A stretch of DNA of 64,000 nucleotides from CAZICM01 sp964537685 (GTDB lineage Bacteria; Myxococcota_A; Polyangia; Polyangiales; Polyangiaceae): assembly GCA_964537685.1 (NCBI GenBank), contig CAZICM010000014.1, positions 127,260 through 191,259 of the forward strand, written 5' to 3'. The notes under the pieces were generated by a model, which had not been told where the DNA came from, did not search any database, and saw only the letters and a program-made list of their open reading frames with translations. Position numbers and translations under genes: made by a program. Below are positions 16,054 to 24,745 of the stretch, piece by piece. Position 1 is the stretch's first letter, and each line of letters starts with the position of its first letter.

Positions 16054-16710
16054 GTGCATTGGCTCACTTTTTCGCTTGTCCTCCTGGGCACGGCCGGCTC
16101 AATCGCGGGCGGTCTCGTTCACAACACCTGGCTGTTGCTCGTCTTCAAACCTCTCACCATGCTCGTCGTCATCGCATGGGCGGGTTCGATGCTCCGCGCC
16201 CGCAAAAATCGCCTTCACACGGGCATTTTCGCCGGTCTTCTTTGCTCTGTTGTCGGCGATATCGTGCTCATCTGGCCCGACCGCTTTTTTATTCTGGGCC
16301 TCTGCGCCTTTTTATGCGCGCACATCGCGTATATCGCCGCCTTTTCCCACGGCGCCGCATTACCTTTAAAACCCGCTGTACGCCTTCCCTTTATCGCCTT
16401 CGCCATGACCATGTGGGCCGTGCTTCATCAAAACCTCAATACGATTTTACGCTTCGCCGTCGCCGTCTATGCGATCGTATTGGTGAGCATGGCTTCCCAA
16501 ACCTGGATTTGGCACCATCAAATGAAATCCCAATACAGCCGTTATGCCGTTATCGGCTCGGCTCTCTTCGTCGCTTCCGACACCCTGTTAGCCATCAATC
16601 GCTTTCACACGCCCATTGCCTATCCATCGTTCTGGATACTGGCCACTTATTTTCTAGCGCAATGGTGCATTACCGCATCGGTTGCAGAACCCTCACGCCC
16701 CGCACAATAG
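16054..16710 (+). CDS. YhhN family lysoplasmalogenase-like membrane protein
   Basis: 218 residues with about eight predicted membrane helices. Family motifs visible are VFKPLTMLVV near the second helix, SVVGDIVL in the third, and the later FVASDTLLAINRF. YhhN/TMEM86 proteins hydrolyse the vinyl-ether bond of lysoplasmalogens. Myxobacteria are among the few aerobic bacteria that make plasmalogens, so the function fits the host, although substrate use is inferred. The 3' end overlaps the end of hrpA (convergent) by 18 bases. Confidence 0.88.
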   Translation: MHWLTFSLVLLGTAGSIAGGLVHNTWLLLVFKPLTMLVVIAWAGSMLRARKNRLHTGIFAGLLCSVVGDIVLIWPDRFFILGLCAFLCAHIAYIAAFSHGAALPLKPAVRLPFIAFAMTMWAVLHQNLNTILRFAVAVYAIVLVSMASQTWIWHHQMKSQYSRYAVIGSALFVASDTLLAINRFHTPIAYPSFWILATYFLAQWCITASVAEPSRPAQ

Positions 16711-19700
16711 CTTCCATTGCTCATTCAATTTCGCGGCCGACACACTTAGTGCAGTCTTTAATTCGGGCGCAAATAAAGACACCCGGAATTCTTCCATTAA
16801 CCATCGAAATGCATCCACATCTTCCGCTGGGACTCCCCTTTTAAGCAGCCCCTCTTTGCTCTTCCAATAGTTTTGCCAAAAATCGCGGATTTGCTCGGCC
16901 TTTTGAGCATCTTTCTGAGGCCCGTTGGGCAAGCGCTCCAGCCGGACTTGCACCGCCTTTAAATATCTCGGCACATGAACGAGCCGCGCGAGCTTTGCCG
17001 TGGAAAATAATCCCGGTGAAATTAAAAATCCCAGATGCGCCTTCATCTCATCCAGCGTGGCCTTTGGCGCTCCAGGCTTGCCCGCAAGGCTTTTGAGCAG
17101 CGTTTCGGCCCTCGCGTATTCAGCGGCGATTTCCTGGGCAATCTTTCCGTATTGAGCCAATATTTCTAACAGTTTCCGCTGTCCCGCCATCAAGTGTTCT
17201 TTAAATGCGGTGCGCGTTCTAGGCAATGCTTTCGAATTGTCGAGCGCAAGCGCCTCCGCAAGCGCCCGAAGTGCAATTTGAGTTCGCAGGCCGCGCCCTC
17301 CTTCCGCGGTGGCTTGGGAAAGATGGCTTGAAGCGAGCGAGGCCGGCAGCGATTGCTCCAATTTCTGAAGCGATGTGCCTGTCTCCAATAAAAACAATCG
17401 CATGAGGCCGCCCTTATGCGCTTCGGCGGCTGCGTGAGCCGAGGCAAAGATTTGAATGGATACATTCGAACCTTTGTCCACCAAGGCCGGATATCCGAAT
17501 AACGATTTACCTCCCACCATCATGGGAATGGTATTTGGAAGTGTATCTACGCAAAACGATGTAATTCCATCCCGTTCGATGCCGGCCTTTGGGGCTTTTT
17601 GAAATAATTCGCGGGCTCGCGCGCCAAAGCGAAGCATTAAATCGGGCAGGCTTTTATCCTGGGCCAGCGTTTGATCGCGCTCATCGGTGACGCGGTATGA
17701 AAATCGGTAATGAGGCGGCAATTCGTCCGGAAAAAATGAATCGGGCGATACGCGCACGCCGGTCGCCACATAGAGCGCCGCAGAAAGCGCTGGCAACAAG
17801 GGCTCTTCAAAGGGTTTAAGAATCGAAAGAATTTCCGCCGCAAGTTCTTTCACCGGCACGCCGAGGCTTTTTCGGACGGCTTTGGGAAGCGTCTCCAGCA
17901 GCAGCCGAATCTTGTCCAATTGCCAGGCCGGTATCGTCCATTCGAATATCCCCGGGTCCGCTCCAGCAAGCAATCCGATGGGAATGGTTACTGTTATGCC
18001 ATCGTCATCCTCGCCCGGCTCAAAGCGGTACGATAAAGGCAACACGGCACCGAATAGCCTTAATTCATCGGGATACCGTTCAGGCGACAATTCTTCCGCT
18101 TCATCGGCCAATACATCCGAGATGGATAGGTGAAGCCATTTTGGATGTTTTTCTTCGATATCTTTTCGGAATGCTTCAAACGTCTTTCCGCTGTACACGC
18201 CTTCTGGCACACGCTGATCGAAAAAGAGCGCCAGCGTATGTTCGTCGGCCAGCATATCGCTCTTTCTGGCCTTGTCGCGGATGCGCCGCACTTCATCCAA
18301 GAGCTTGCGGTTGTGCTCCGCAAAGGGCGCCTCGTGTTTATGAGGCTTGTATTCACCGCGCACCAGCGCATGCAAAATAAAGATGGGGCGCGATGCCTTG
18401 GGATCGATAGGGCCAAAATGCACCTTGCGATCGCGGACAATGGGCAGCCCATACAGCGTCACCATTTCCTTCGCCATGACCTGCGCGGGCTTTTCCTCCC
18501 AATGCGGATCGCCATAACTGCGTTTGCACAGCGGGCCGGCAATCGACTCGAGCCAGGCCGGATCGACGCGGGCCGCCGTGCGCCCAAACAATTGCGAGGT
18601 TTCCACGAGCTCGGCCACGGCGACCCACGCGGGCGGCTTTTTGGCGAGCCCCGACGAGGGATGCAGCACAAATCGCGTTTGGCGCGCGCCGATATAGGTT
18701 TTGGAATCGGGATGCCATTGGCCAATGCGGCTCAGCAGGCCGCTGCACAAAGCCCTGTGCAATGCGATATCATTGGCAGGTTTTTCGTTGGTATTTAATC
18801 CGAGCTCGCGGGCGATTTGCGCGAGCTGCCGGTGAATATCGGTCCATTCGCGCAGGCGCACATACGATAGAAATTGATCGCGGCACCACTTTCTCAATTG
18901 ATTTTGGCTGAGCTTTTCCTGCGCATCCTGAAAGGCGTGCCAAAGCTTTAATAAGCCTGCGAAATCGCTCTCTTCGTTTTTAAACTGAGCGTGTTTTGCA
19001 TCGGCTTGTTTTTGAGCCGAAATCGGACGATCACGCGGATCTTGAATACCGAGCGCGGCGGCCACGATTAAGACTTCGCGCAGCACGCCTTCCTGCTCGC
19101 CGCCCAAGATCATACGGCCCAGCCTTGGATCGACAGGCAGGCGCGCAAGGGCTTTTCCGATATCGGTGAGCGAGCCTTTTTCGTCGAGCGCGCCGATTTC
19201 CGTCAGAACCCGGTAGCCTTCATCGATGGCCCGTTTGGAAGGCGCGTCGAGAAAGGGAAAATCCTCGATATCGCCGATGGATAAAGCCTTCATTTGAAGG
19301 ATAACGCCGGCGAGGCCCACGCGGAGAATTTCGGGATCGGTATAGGCGGGGCGATTTAAATAATCGTCTTCGGCATAGAGCCTAAAGCAAATACCGCTTT
19401 GAATGCGGCCGGCGCGGCCTTTGCGCTGATCGGCGCTCGCCCTTGAAATAGGCTCGATCTGTAATTGTGTTACGCCCGAGCGGGGATTGTTGCGGTTAAT
19501 GCGGGCGAGCCCCGCGTCGACCACAAACACAATGCCCGGGATGGTGAGCGAAGTTTCGGCGACATTGGTTGCGAGCACGATGCGGCGCTGGGGCAGGGGC
19601 TGAAATACCCTTTGCTGCTCGGCTTGAGAGAGGCGTCCATACAGAGGCAAAAGAACGGTATGGGGAAGCGCGCGGCTGGTCAGCTCGTCCAGCGCTTCGC

Positions 19701-20427
19701 GGATCTCGCGCTCGCCTGGTAAAAAGATCAAAATATCTTCGCGTTTATCGAGCTCGCTAATTTCATCGACAACATTGGCAATGGTTTGAGATAGATCGTT
19801 TTCCTGGGGTGTGGGCGGGCGGTGAATAATTTCAACAGGAAATGTTCGGCCTTCGATCGAAATGATAGGTGCTTTGTGAAAGAAAGCGGCGAAGCGTTCG
19901 GTTTCCAAGGTGGCCGAGCTGATGATCACCCTTAAATCGCGGCGCTTTGGCAATAGACGCTGAAGATAGCCCAATAAAAAATCGATATTGAGGCTGCGCT
20001 CGTGAGCCTCATCGATAATGATCGTATCGTAGGCCAATAATTTCGGATCGCCCTGGGTCTCGGCCAGCAAAATGCCGTCCGTCATAAATTTCACATAGGT
20101 ATTTGGCCCTGTTCTATCGGCGAAGCGAATTTGATAACCGACCTCGCGCCCCAATTCGACTTTAAGCTCCTGGGCGACGCGGGCGGCGACGCTGGTGGTG
20201 GCAATGCGGCGGGGCTGGGTCACACCGATATGCGCCGACAAGCCGCGTCCCATCGCGAGCGCGATTTTTGGCAATTGCGTCGTTTTTCCCGAGCCGGTTT
20301 CGCCCGCGACAATGACGACTGGATGGCTGTCAATGGCTTTGGCGATATCCAAAACCCTCGAGGAAATAGGCAATTCCTCGGGAAAATGAATGTGGGATGA
20401 TTTCGATTTTTTATCCACCGCAGGCAC
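16693..20427 (-). CDS. hrpA: ATP-dependent RNA helicase HrpA (DEAH-box)
   Basis: 1244 residues, near the usual HrpA length (about 1300). Motif I is GETGSGKT at 42-49, motif II is DEAH at 139-142 (IIIDEAHERS), and motif III is SSATLET. The second RecA-like domain contains TNVAETSLTIPGI and QRKGRAGR. The helicase-associated HA2/OB region follows, and then the long HrpA-specific C-terminal domain (DUF3418-like). HrpA helps resolve stalled ribosomes and remodels RNA-protein complexes. The start overlaps the 3' end of the upstream lipoprotein gene by 17 bases. Confidence 0.96.
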   Translation of the reverse strand: MPAVDKKSKSSHIHFPEELPISSRVLDIAKAIDSHPVVIVAGETGSGKTTQLPKIALAMGRGLSAHIGVTQPRRIATTSVAARVAQELKVELGREVGYQIRFADRTGPNTYVKFMTDGILLAETQGDPKLLAYDTIIIDEAHERSLNIDFLLGYLQRLLPKRRDLRVIISSATLETERFAAFFHKAPIISIEGRTFPVEIIHRPPTPQENDLSQTIANVVDEISELDKREDILIFLPGEREIREALDELTSRALPHTVLLPLYGRLSQAEQQRVFQPLPQRRIVLATNVAETSLTIPGIVFVVDAGLARINRNNPRSGVTQLQIEPISRASADQRKGRAGRIQSGICFRLYAEDDYLNRPAYTDPEILRVGLAGVILQMKALSIGDIEDFPFLDAPSKRAIDEGYRVLTEIGALDEKGSLTDIGKALARLPVDPRLGRMILGGEQEGVLREVLIVAAALGIQDPRDRPISAQKQADAKHAQFKNEESDFAGLLKLWHAFQDAQEKLSQNQLRKWCRDQFLSYVRLREWTDIHRQLAQIARELGLNTNEKPANDIALHRALCSGLLSRIGQWHPDSKTYIGARQTRFVLHPSSGLAKKPPAWVAVAELVETSQLFGRTAARVDPAWLESIAGPLCKRSYGDPHWEEKPAQVMAKEMVTLYGLPIVRDRKVHFGPIDPKASRPIFILHALVRGEYKPHKHEAPFAEHNRKLLDEVRRIRDKARKSDMLADEHTLALFFDQRVPEGVYSGKTFEAFRKDIEEKHPKWLHLSISDVLADEAEELSPERYPDELRLFGAVLPLSYRFEPGEDDDGITVTIPIGLLAGADPGIFEWTIPAWQLDKIRLLLETLPKAVRKSLGVPVKELAAEILSILKPFEEPLLPALSAALYVATGVRVSPDSFFPDELPPHYRFSYRVTDERDQTLAQDKSLPDLMLRFGARARELFQKAPKAGIERDGITSFCVDTLPNTIPMMVGGKSLFGYPALVDKGSNVSIQIFASAHAAAEAHKGGLMRLFLLETGTSLQKLEQSLPASLASSHLSQATAEGGRGLRTQIALRALAEALALDNSKALPRTRTAFKEHLMAGQRKLLEILAQYGKIAQEIAAEYARAETLLKSLAGKPGAPKATLDEMKAHLGFLISPGLFSTAKLARLVHVPRYLKAVQVRLERLPNGPQKDAQKAEQIRDFWQNYWKSKEGLLKRGVPAEDVDAFRWLMEEFRVSLFAPELKTALSVSAAKLNEQWKLLCGA

Positions 20428-21295
20428 CAGTCGGCGGCGTTTTTATGGGTTCGACGCCGTAATTGTCAAGCAAAGTGATTGGATTGGCCGGAAGTGTCAC
20501 GCTTTTACAAAAAATATTTCTCAGGAAGGCGCCCATATCTCCTGTAATCGATGCATTGCCGCCCACCTTGGAATAACTAATTCCAAAATCGTTGCCGCCG
20601 GCCGTTAAATCTCCTGAAATATTTAGGCCACGCAATCGTATTCCTTCGCCCGTGGCCGTAACCGATCCTTCAATATTCACATTTCTATCTTTAAATCCCT
20701 CGCCGTAAATGATGACGCCCTTGCCCGCAATCGCGAGGCTGCCCATGTAGGTTCCCTTTTGCAATACGATAATATTGAAGTCTTTGGCGGCTTCGGCTTC
20801 GATATCGGCCATGGGGCTGCCATCTTGAAATCGCACCGGATTGGATGCATCTCCGATGGGATATCGGATGGGCGTATTCACAAAAAATGCGGCCGACGAG
20901 GCATTGAGTGCGATAGGCGCGTCATACACATCGCCCTTGGCCTGCACGGTAAGCGAAAGCGATGCTCCGCCTGCGGCCATATCGACAGGCCCGACGTCGA
21001 CGCTAATCAATGCAAGTCCATCGGAACCGGTTTTATCTTCGCCACCGGGCTGGGCATCGAGGAGGATTTTATTTTTTTCGGTGCCCAATGTTTTAGGCAA
21101 TACACTAAAATGGCCATCATTTACGACAGGATTTACAACGGCTACAATGGCGGTACTGCCCACGGGCAAATCGGCCTTGGGAGCCTCGCTCGCTGAGGAT
21201 TCGCTTTCATTGGCGCCACATCCGGTCAATATGGACGCTGAGCAGAGGGAAATGGCGCCAACGACAGAGAATTGTTTCGCCCAAACAGCGTGCAT
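20411..21295 (-). CDS. Putative lipoprotein, unknown function
   Basis: 294 residues from the ATG at 21295, which has AGGAG nine bases upstream; the open frame extends upstream to 21436 but without a signal sequence at that end. A signal peptide ends in the lipobox ILTGC. The mature protein starts with a Ser/Glu-rich linker. The rest looks beta-rich, with a repeated glycine-turn pattern in the last 120 residues (MGSLAIAGKGVIIYGEG, SVTATGEGIRLRGLN, GDLTAGGND) that suggests a right-handed beta-helix. This could be a surface or cell-wall protein. It precedes and slightly overlaps hrpA, but a functional link is not obvious. Confidence 0.82.
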   Translation of the reverse strand: MHAVWAKQFSVVGAISLCSASILTGCGANESESSASEAPKADLPVGSTAIVAVVNPVVNDGHFSVLPKTLGTEKNKILLDAQPGGEDKTGSDGLALISVDVGPVDMAAGGASLSLTVQAKGDVYDAPIALNASSAAFFVNTPIRYPIGDASNPVRFQDGSPMADIEAEAAKDFNIIVLQKGTYMGSLAIAGKGVIIYGEGFKDRNVNIEGSVTATGEGIRLRGLNISGDLTAGGNDFGISYSKVGGNASITGDMGAFLRNIFCKSVTLPANPITLLDNYGVEPIKTPPTGACGG

Positions 21296-21344
21296 GTTCG
21301 TGTTCTCCTGGGAACGGGAGTATTGGTGGGAAGAGAAGCGCTTG

Positions 21345-21689
21345 TTATTTTGAAGGCAAAGAGCGCATAAAGACAAGAGCCCGGCCAATCCACGCTCCGA
21401 GATCGGTATCCTGTTCAAATCCGGGTTCGTCGACATATAAAAGCCCTTTTAAAGCTTTTCCTGTGAAGTCCATGGGCCGTGCATAAGGCAATTTTAGCGC
21501 GCTTTCATATTGATCGGGGCCGACCCGGACCATCAGCCTCGAGCCGACGACACCACAGCACATATTGCCGTTGACCATAAAGGCGAGGCCGCCAAACATC
21601 TTTTTTTCAACGATCTTATGGGTTTTTGTATCGCATTGATCGTCGAGGGTTTCGCGTGCCCGCTGGGCAATTCCTTCGTCGTAGGGCAT
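21345..21689 (-). CDS. TfoX/Sxy N-terminal domain protein
   Basis: 114 residues, a stand-alone TfoX-N domain. Diagnostic features are KKMFGGLAFMVNGNMCCGV near residues 29-47, LMVRVGP, and the C-terminal WIGRALVFMRSLP. In gamma-proteobacteria, TfoX/Sxy is a CRP co-activator of competence genes, but stand-alone N-domain proteins are widespread and mostly uncharacterised, so a competence role is not claimed. It sits between the DUF389 gene and the lipoprotein gene on the same strand. Confidence 0.9.
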   Translation of the reverse strand: MPYDEGIAQRARETLDDQCDTKTHKIVEKKMFGGLAFMVNGNMCCGVVGSRLMVRVGPDQYESALKLPYARPMDFTGKALKGLLYVDEPGFEQDTDLGAWIGRALVFMRSLPSK

Positions 21690-21754
21690 AAAGCTTTTTT
21701 ATTGCCATTCGTTAGCGTGGGCAAGGGATAAAGTGGCGTGTTGGTGTCTTTTCT

Positions 21755-23491
21755 TTATTTATCCTTGATGTTTTCGGCCTCTTTCTGAGGTGGATTTGCA
21801 GGGGCTGCCTGGGAAGGACAGTCTCCCTCCACAAAACGTATTTGAAAAGATGCCTCCTCCACCACCGCAACCGATGCCCTTGGATGCCCTGCCAGCAGTG
21901 AATCCAGCATCGCTGATATCATGATGGCTGTCGCATGGTTGGTTTCGCTTGTTGCGGCGGGGAGCCCCCTTGCTTTCTTGGTCTTGCTCCCATTCACTGT
22001 CAGTTTTGGCTGGACAACACAAACGGAAAGAGCCGGAATTCGCTTTGATGCTACAATAAGCTGGGGGATCTCCGCAAGCCATGCCGTTTTGTCCCCTCCT
22101 TCCAATACCTGCTCTCCCAGGGGAAAGGCGACCTCGTGTACCTGAATCGGTTTTTCAAGCTCTTTTTCAAGCACTTTTGCGAGAATGCCCAGTCCCCCCG
22201 TACCCAATGGTGCCCCAAGATGGATGATTTCCAATCGTATTTTATCCCCTATGAGGTCTTCGTTGAGAGAGAGCATTTTCCCAGCGGATTCCTCAGGGAA
22301 ATGTTGATAAACAAGCCGCCGAAGCAATGCTCTCGCCGAGTCCACGGATTCCCCAATGCGGGGTTCGGGTGGCTTGATCGGCAAGACCGGTTTTCGGATG
22401 GCAGCCTCAAGACCGGCAAATGCGGCTGCATCCGGCACGGCCATGGCCTCAATGCGCGGAATAACTCCACCTGCCTGCAGGAGCGAGGCACTCAGGCTCT
22501 GCCGCGCCGATTGTGCATCGGAGGCCGTACCAAGCAACACGACAACCACTTCAACTTCGCGGCGTTCAACCCGGACTCTTGATTCGATAACCCGGTTTGG
22601 GAGACGGGCCACGGCTGCGCGCGCTTCTCCGCGAACTCGAATCTCCCACACGACTTCGTCCAGCGCTGTGCGCAGCGGAATATACACCGTGGACAAGAGC
22701 GCAAGAGGCATGAGTAAGCGCAGCCATGGCCCCTTAAACCAATCCCCCAGGCGCCGGGCAAGGTGCAGTATAATCGGAGAATCATGGGTCTCCGCCATGA
22801 TAGATGCTTCCACTGTGTGCACGGTTTCCCGATGAAAACCCGAAAGTGCAAATGCGAGTGTGCCCACAAAAACAATGGCGACAAGGTTGGTGAGAAACAG
22901 AAGCGCCGCTCCGCCGGCGATGGGCCAAGATAAAGTTCCAACGCCAAATCCACTGGCGCATAATGGCGGCACCAGAGAAATGCCGATGGATGTGCCAGCA
23001 GCCGTGGTTGCAATATCACCACTCCTGCGCATGGTAGCGTAAACGCCGGCCATGGCGCAGAAGGCAGCGGTGATCAGATCGAGAACGGTTGGCGTGGTGC
23101 GATTGGAGATTTCGGAATTGAGTTCGTGGAAGGGAAGCAGGCGCGTTAGCAGTGCCGAGCAGCCGATGACAACGAAGACGCTTACCAAAACACGTGATCC
23201 CGACCGTAGAACCAAAAAAGGGGAACCGACCGCCAAGCCCATTCCAAATCCAACAATGGGACCCATAAGAGGAGCAATAAGCATGGCCCCAATGATGACG
23301 GCCGTGCTTCCGAGGACCAGACCAAGGGTGGCAATGCCGGCAGCGACGACAAGTTGAAGCCAATATCCCGTGGATTCGCTGGGACTTCGCTGTAGCATGT
23401 TTGCAACCACGCTAGGCCGCTCTTCGGGGCTGCATCCCAGCAGCGTGGAGAGTTTATCCTGTTGTGCCAATAGTGAATCGGGGAGATTCAT
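21755..23491 (-). CDS. DUF389 family integral membrane protein
   Basis: 578 residues. The membrane part (about 45-275) has DUF389 motifs such as GSTAVIIGAMLIAPLMGPI, followed by TTAAGTSIGISLVPPLCASG. A soluble C-terminal half (about 290-578) includes two repeats of a small alpha/beta type. The biochemical function of DUF389 proteins is unknown; some are annotated as transporters. It is the last gene of the minus-strand run otsA-otsB-marR-DUF389, 26 bases after marR, so its expression is probably tied to trehalose metabolism or to the MarR ligand. Confidence 0.88.
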   Translation of the reverse strand: MNLPDSLLAQQDKLSTLLGCSPEERPSVVANMLQRSPSESTGYWLQLVVAAGIATLGLVLGSTAVIIGAMLIAPLMGPIVGFGMGLAVGSPFLVLRSGSRVLVSVFVVIGCSALLTRLLPFHELNSEISNRTTPTVLDLITAAFCAMAGVYATMRRSGDIATTAAGTSIGISLVPPLCASGFGVGTLSWPIAGGAALLFLTNLVAIVFVGTLAFALSGFHRETVHTVEASIMAETHDSPIILHLARRLGDWFKGPWLRLLMPLALLSTVYIPLRTALDEVVWEIRVRGEARAAVARLPNRVIESRVRVERREVEVVVVLLGTASDAQSARQSLSASLLQAGGVIPRIEAMAVPDAAAFAGLEAAIRKPVLPIKPPEPRIGESVDSARALLRRLVYQHFPEESAGKMLSLNEDLIGDKIRLEIIHLGAPLGTGGLGILAKVLEKELEKPIQVHEVAFPLGEQVLEGGDKTAWLAEIPQLIVASKRIPALSVCVVQPKLTVNGSKTKKARGLPAATSETNHATAIMISAMLDSLLAGHPRASVAVVEEASFQIRFVEGDCPSQAAPANPPQKEAENIKDK

Positions 23492-23517
23492 GCAAAAGTC
23501 GCCTTTCCAGCCTGAAT

Positions 23518-23991
23518 CTAAAGGCGGGCTGCCTCTGACTCCAGCGCTTCAACCAAGATTCCAAGCACCCGCGCCGCCCCCTCGACGTCGTCTTTGGGGT
23601 TTTGTTGTAGCATTTTTTCAACCACCCACTCCACGGTTCCTGTCGCGGGCTTGTCAAGCGCGCGTCCGGACGTTGTGAGCCCAAGAAGCACCCTCCTTTT
23701 ATCGCGCACGTCGGGCCGTCTCGATAAAAGTCCCTTGTTCTCAAGCCTTCGAATCGCGGCCGAAATCGTTCCTGGATCCAAATGCAGATGTTCCGAAAGC
23801 TGTCCCGCTGTCATCCCAGGATATTTGCCCACCAAACGAATGATCATTCTCTGCTGGGCCGTAATTCCATAGACGATCTCCATCTTTTTAGAGAGACGTT
23901 CAATGGCGTGATTGAGCTGCCAAAGCTCGCGTAAAAAGTTAAGGGCAGGGCTGAGTGAAAGGGTGTCTACCCCGGCTTTTGCTTTTTTCAT
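23518..23991 (-). CDS. MarR family transcriptional regulator
   Basis: 157 residues from the ATG at 23991; the frame continues upstream, but that part overlaps otsB and looks non-coding. The winged helix is clear: QQRMIIRLVGKYPG leads into MTAGQLSEHLHLDPGTISAAIRRLENKGLL, and the wing is RRPDVRDKRRVLLGLT. The flanking helices are for dimerisation. MarR proteins bind near-palindromic operators and release on binding small ligands. Here the gene lies between otsB and the DUF389 gene. The likely operator is the inverted repeat at 26999-27032 at the head of the operon, which would give autoregulation. Confidence 0.92.
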   Translation of the reverse strand: MKKAKAGVDTLSLSPALNFLRELWQLNHAIERLSKKMEIVYGITAQQRMIIRLVGKYPGMTAGQLSEHLHLDPGTISAAIRRLENKGLLSRRPDVRDKRRVLLGLTTSGRALDKPATGTVEWVVEKMLQQNPKDDVEGAARVLGILVEALESEAARL

Positions 23992-24001
23992 GGCTCTATT
24001 G

Positions 24002-24745
24002 TCAAGTGCGTAAGTCGACCAGTTTCTGCAAAAAATTATCCATCTCCCGCTGATTTCGAAGGAAATAGGTGGCTGCAGAGCGTCTAGATTGTCCCACGCG
24101 GATAGACAGTAGGCGCCCGGGCTGATCGAGCTCAAATACATCTTCGTCTGTCACGTCATCGCCTACATAAAGCGCTGTATCCGCTCCTTCTCTCCGGCGC
24201 AATTCCATGAGCGCATCCCCTTTGTGGGGTGCCTTCTCGGGTATCACATTCACCACCAGCTTCCCCGCGACGATGCGCATAGGGAGCGAAAGCTTGGCGA
24301 CGGCTTGGTAAATTCCTTGTCTCGCCTCCCGGCGGCGGCGCACGCGGCGAAAATGAACCGCCAGTGAATAGCGCTTATCTTCGATATCTATGCCCGGTAT
24401 GCCCTTCAGCTCCTGTTCCAGTTCCGGCCGGATTTGATGAATTTGTGGTTCAAATAACTCTATGTTTTCCCCTGGTTCGAGACCGTGATTGCCTATCAGG
24501 TATTTCGCGGGTATCCCTTCCAGGCGTGCTCTTACATCCTCCATGCTGCGGCCTGAAATCACCGCGCAGGGGTAAAGCTGGGATACTTTTTCCAGCAACG
24601 TGTGGGTTCTAGGCCGCATCCGGGCTTGCTCCCGATCCGCGACGATAGGGGCAAGAGTGCCGTCAAAATCTAGCGCGACAAGCAGCCGAGACCAAGAAAA
24701 TTGGGCAAGAATCTCTATGTTTTTCGAAGAAAGTATGTGTTTCAT
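24002..24745 (-). CDS. otsB: Trehalose-6-phosphate phosphatase
   Basis: 247 residues of the HAD superfamily. Motif I is LDFDGTLAPI, with the nucleophile Asp26 and acid/base Asp28. Motif II is in AVISGRS, the trehalose-phosphatase cap region includes IGNHGLEPGENIE, and motifs III/IV are KAPHKGDAL and YVGDDVTDEDVF. It converts trehalose-6-phosphate to trehalose. The ATG overlaps the end of otsA by four bases, so the two steps of the OtsAB pathway are translationally coupled. Confidence 0.95.
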   Translation of the reverse strand: MKHILSSKNIEILAQFSWSRLLVALDFDGTLAPIVADREQARMRPRTHTLLEKVSQLYPCAVISGRSMEDVRARLEGIPAKYLIGNHGLEPGENIELFEPQIHQIRPELEQELKGIPGIDIEDKRYSLAVHFRRVRRRREARQGIYQAVAKLSLPMRIVAGKLVVNVIPEKAPHKGDALMELRRREGADTALYVGDDVTDEDVFELDQPGRLLSIRVGQSRRSAATYFLRNQREMDNFLQKLVDLRT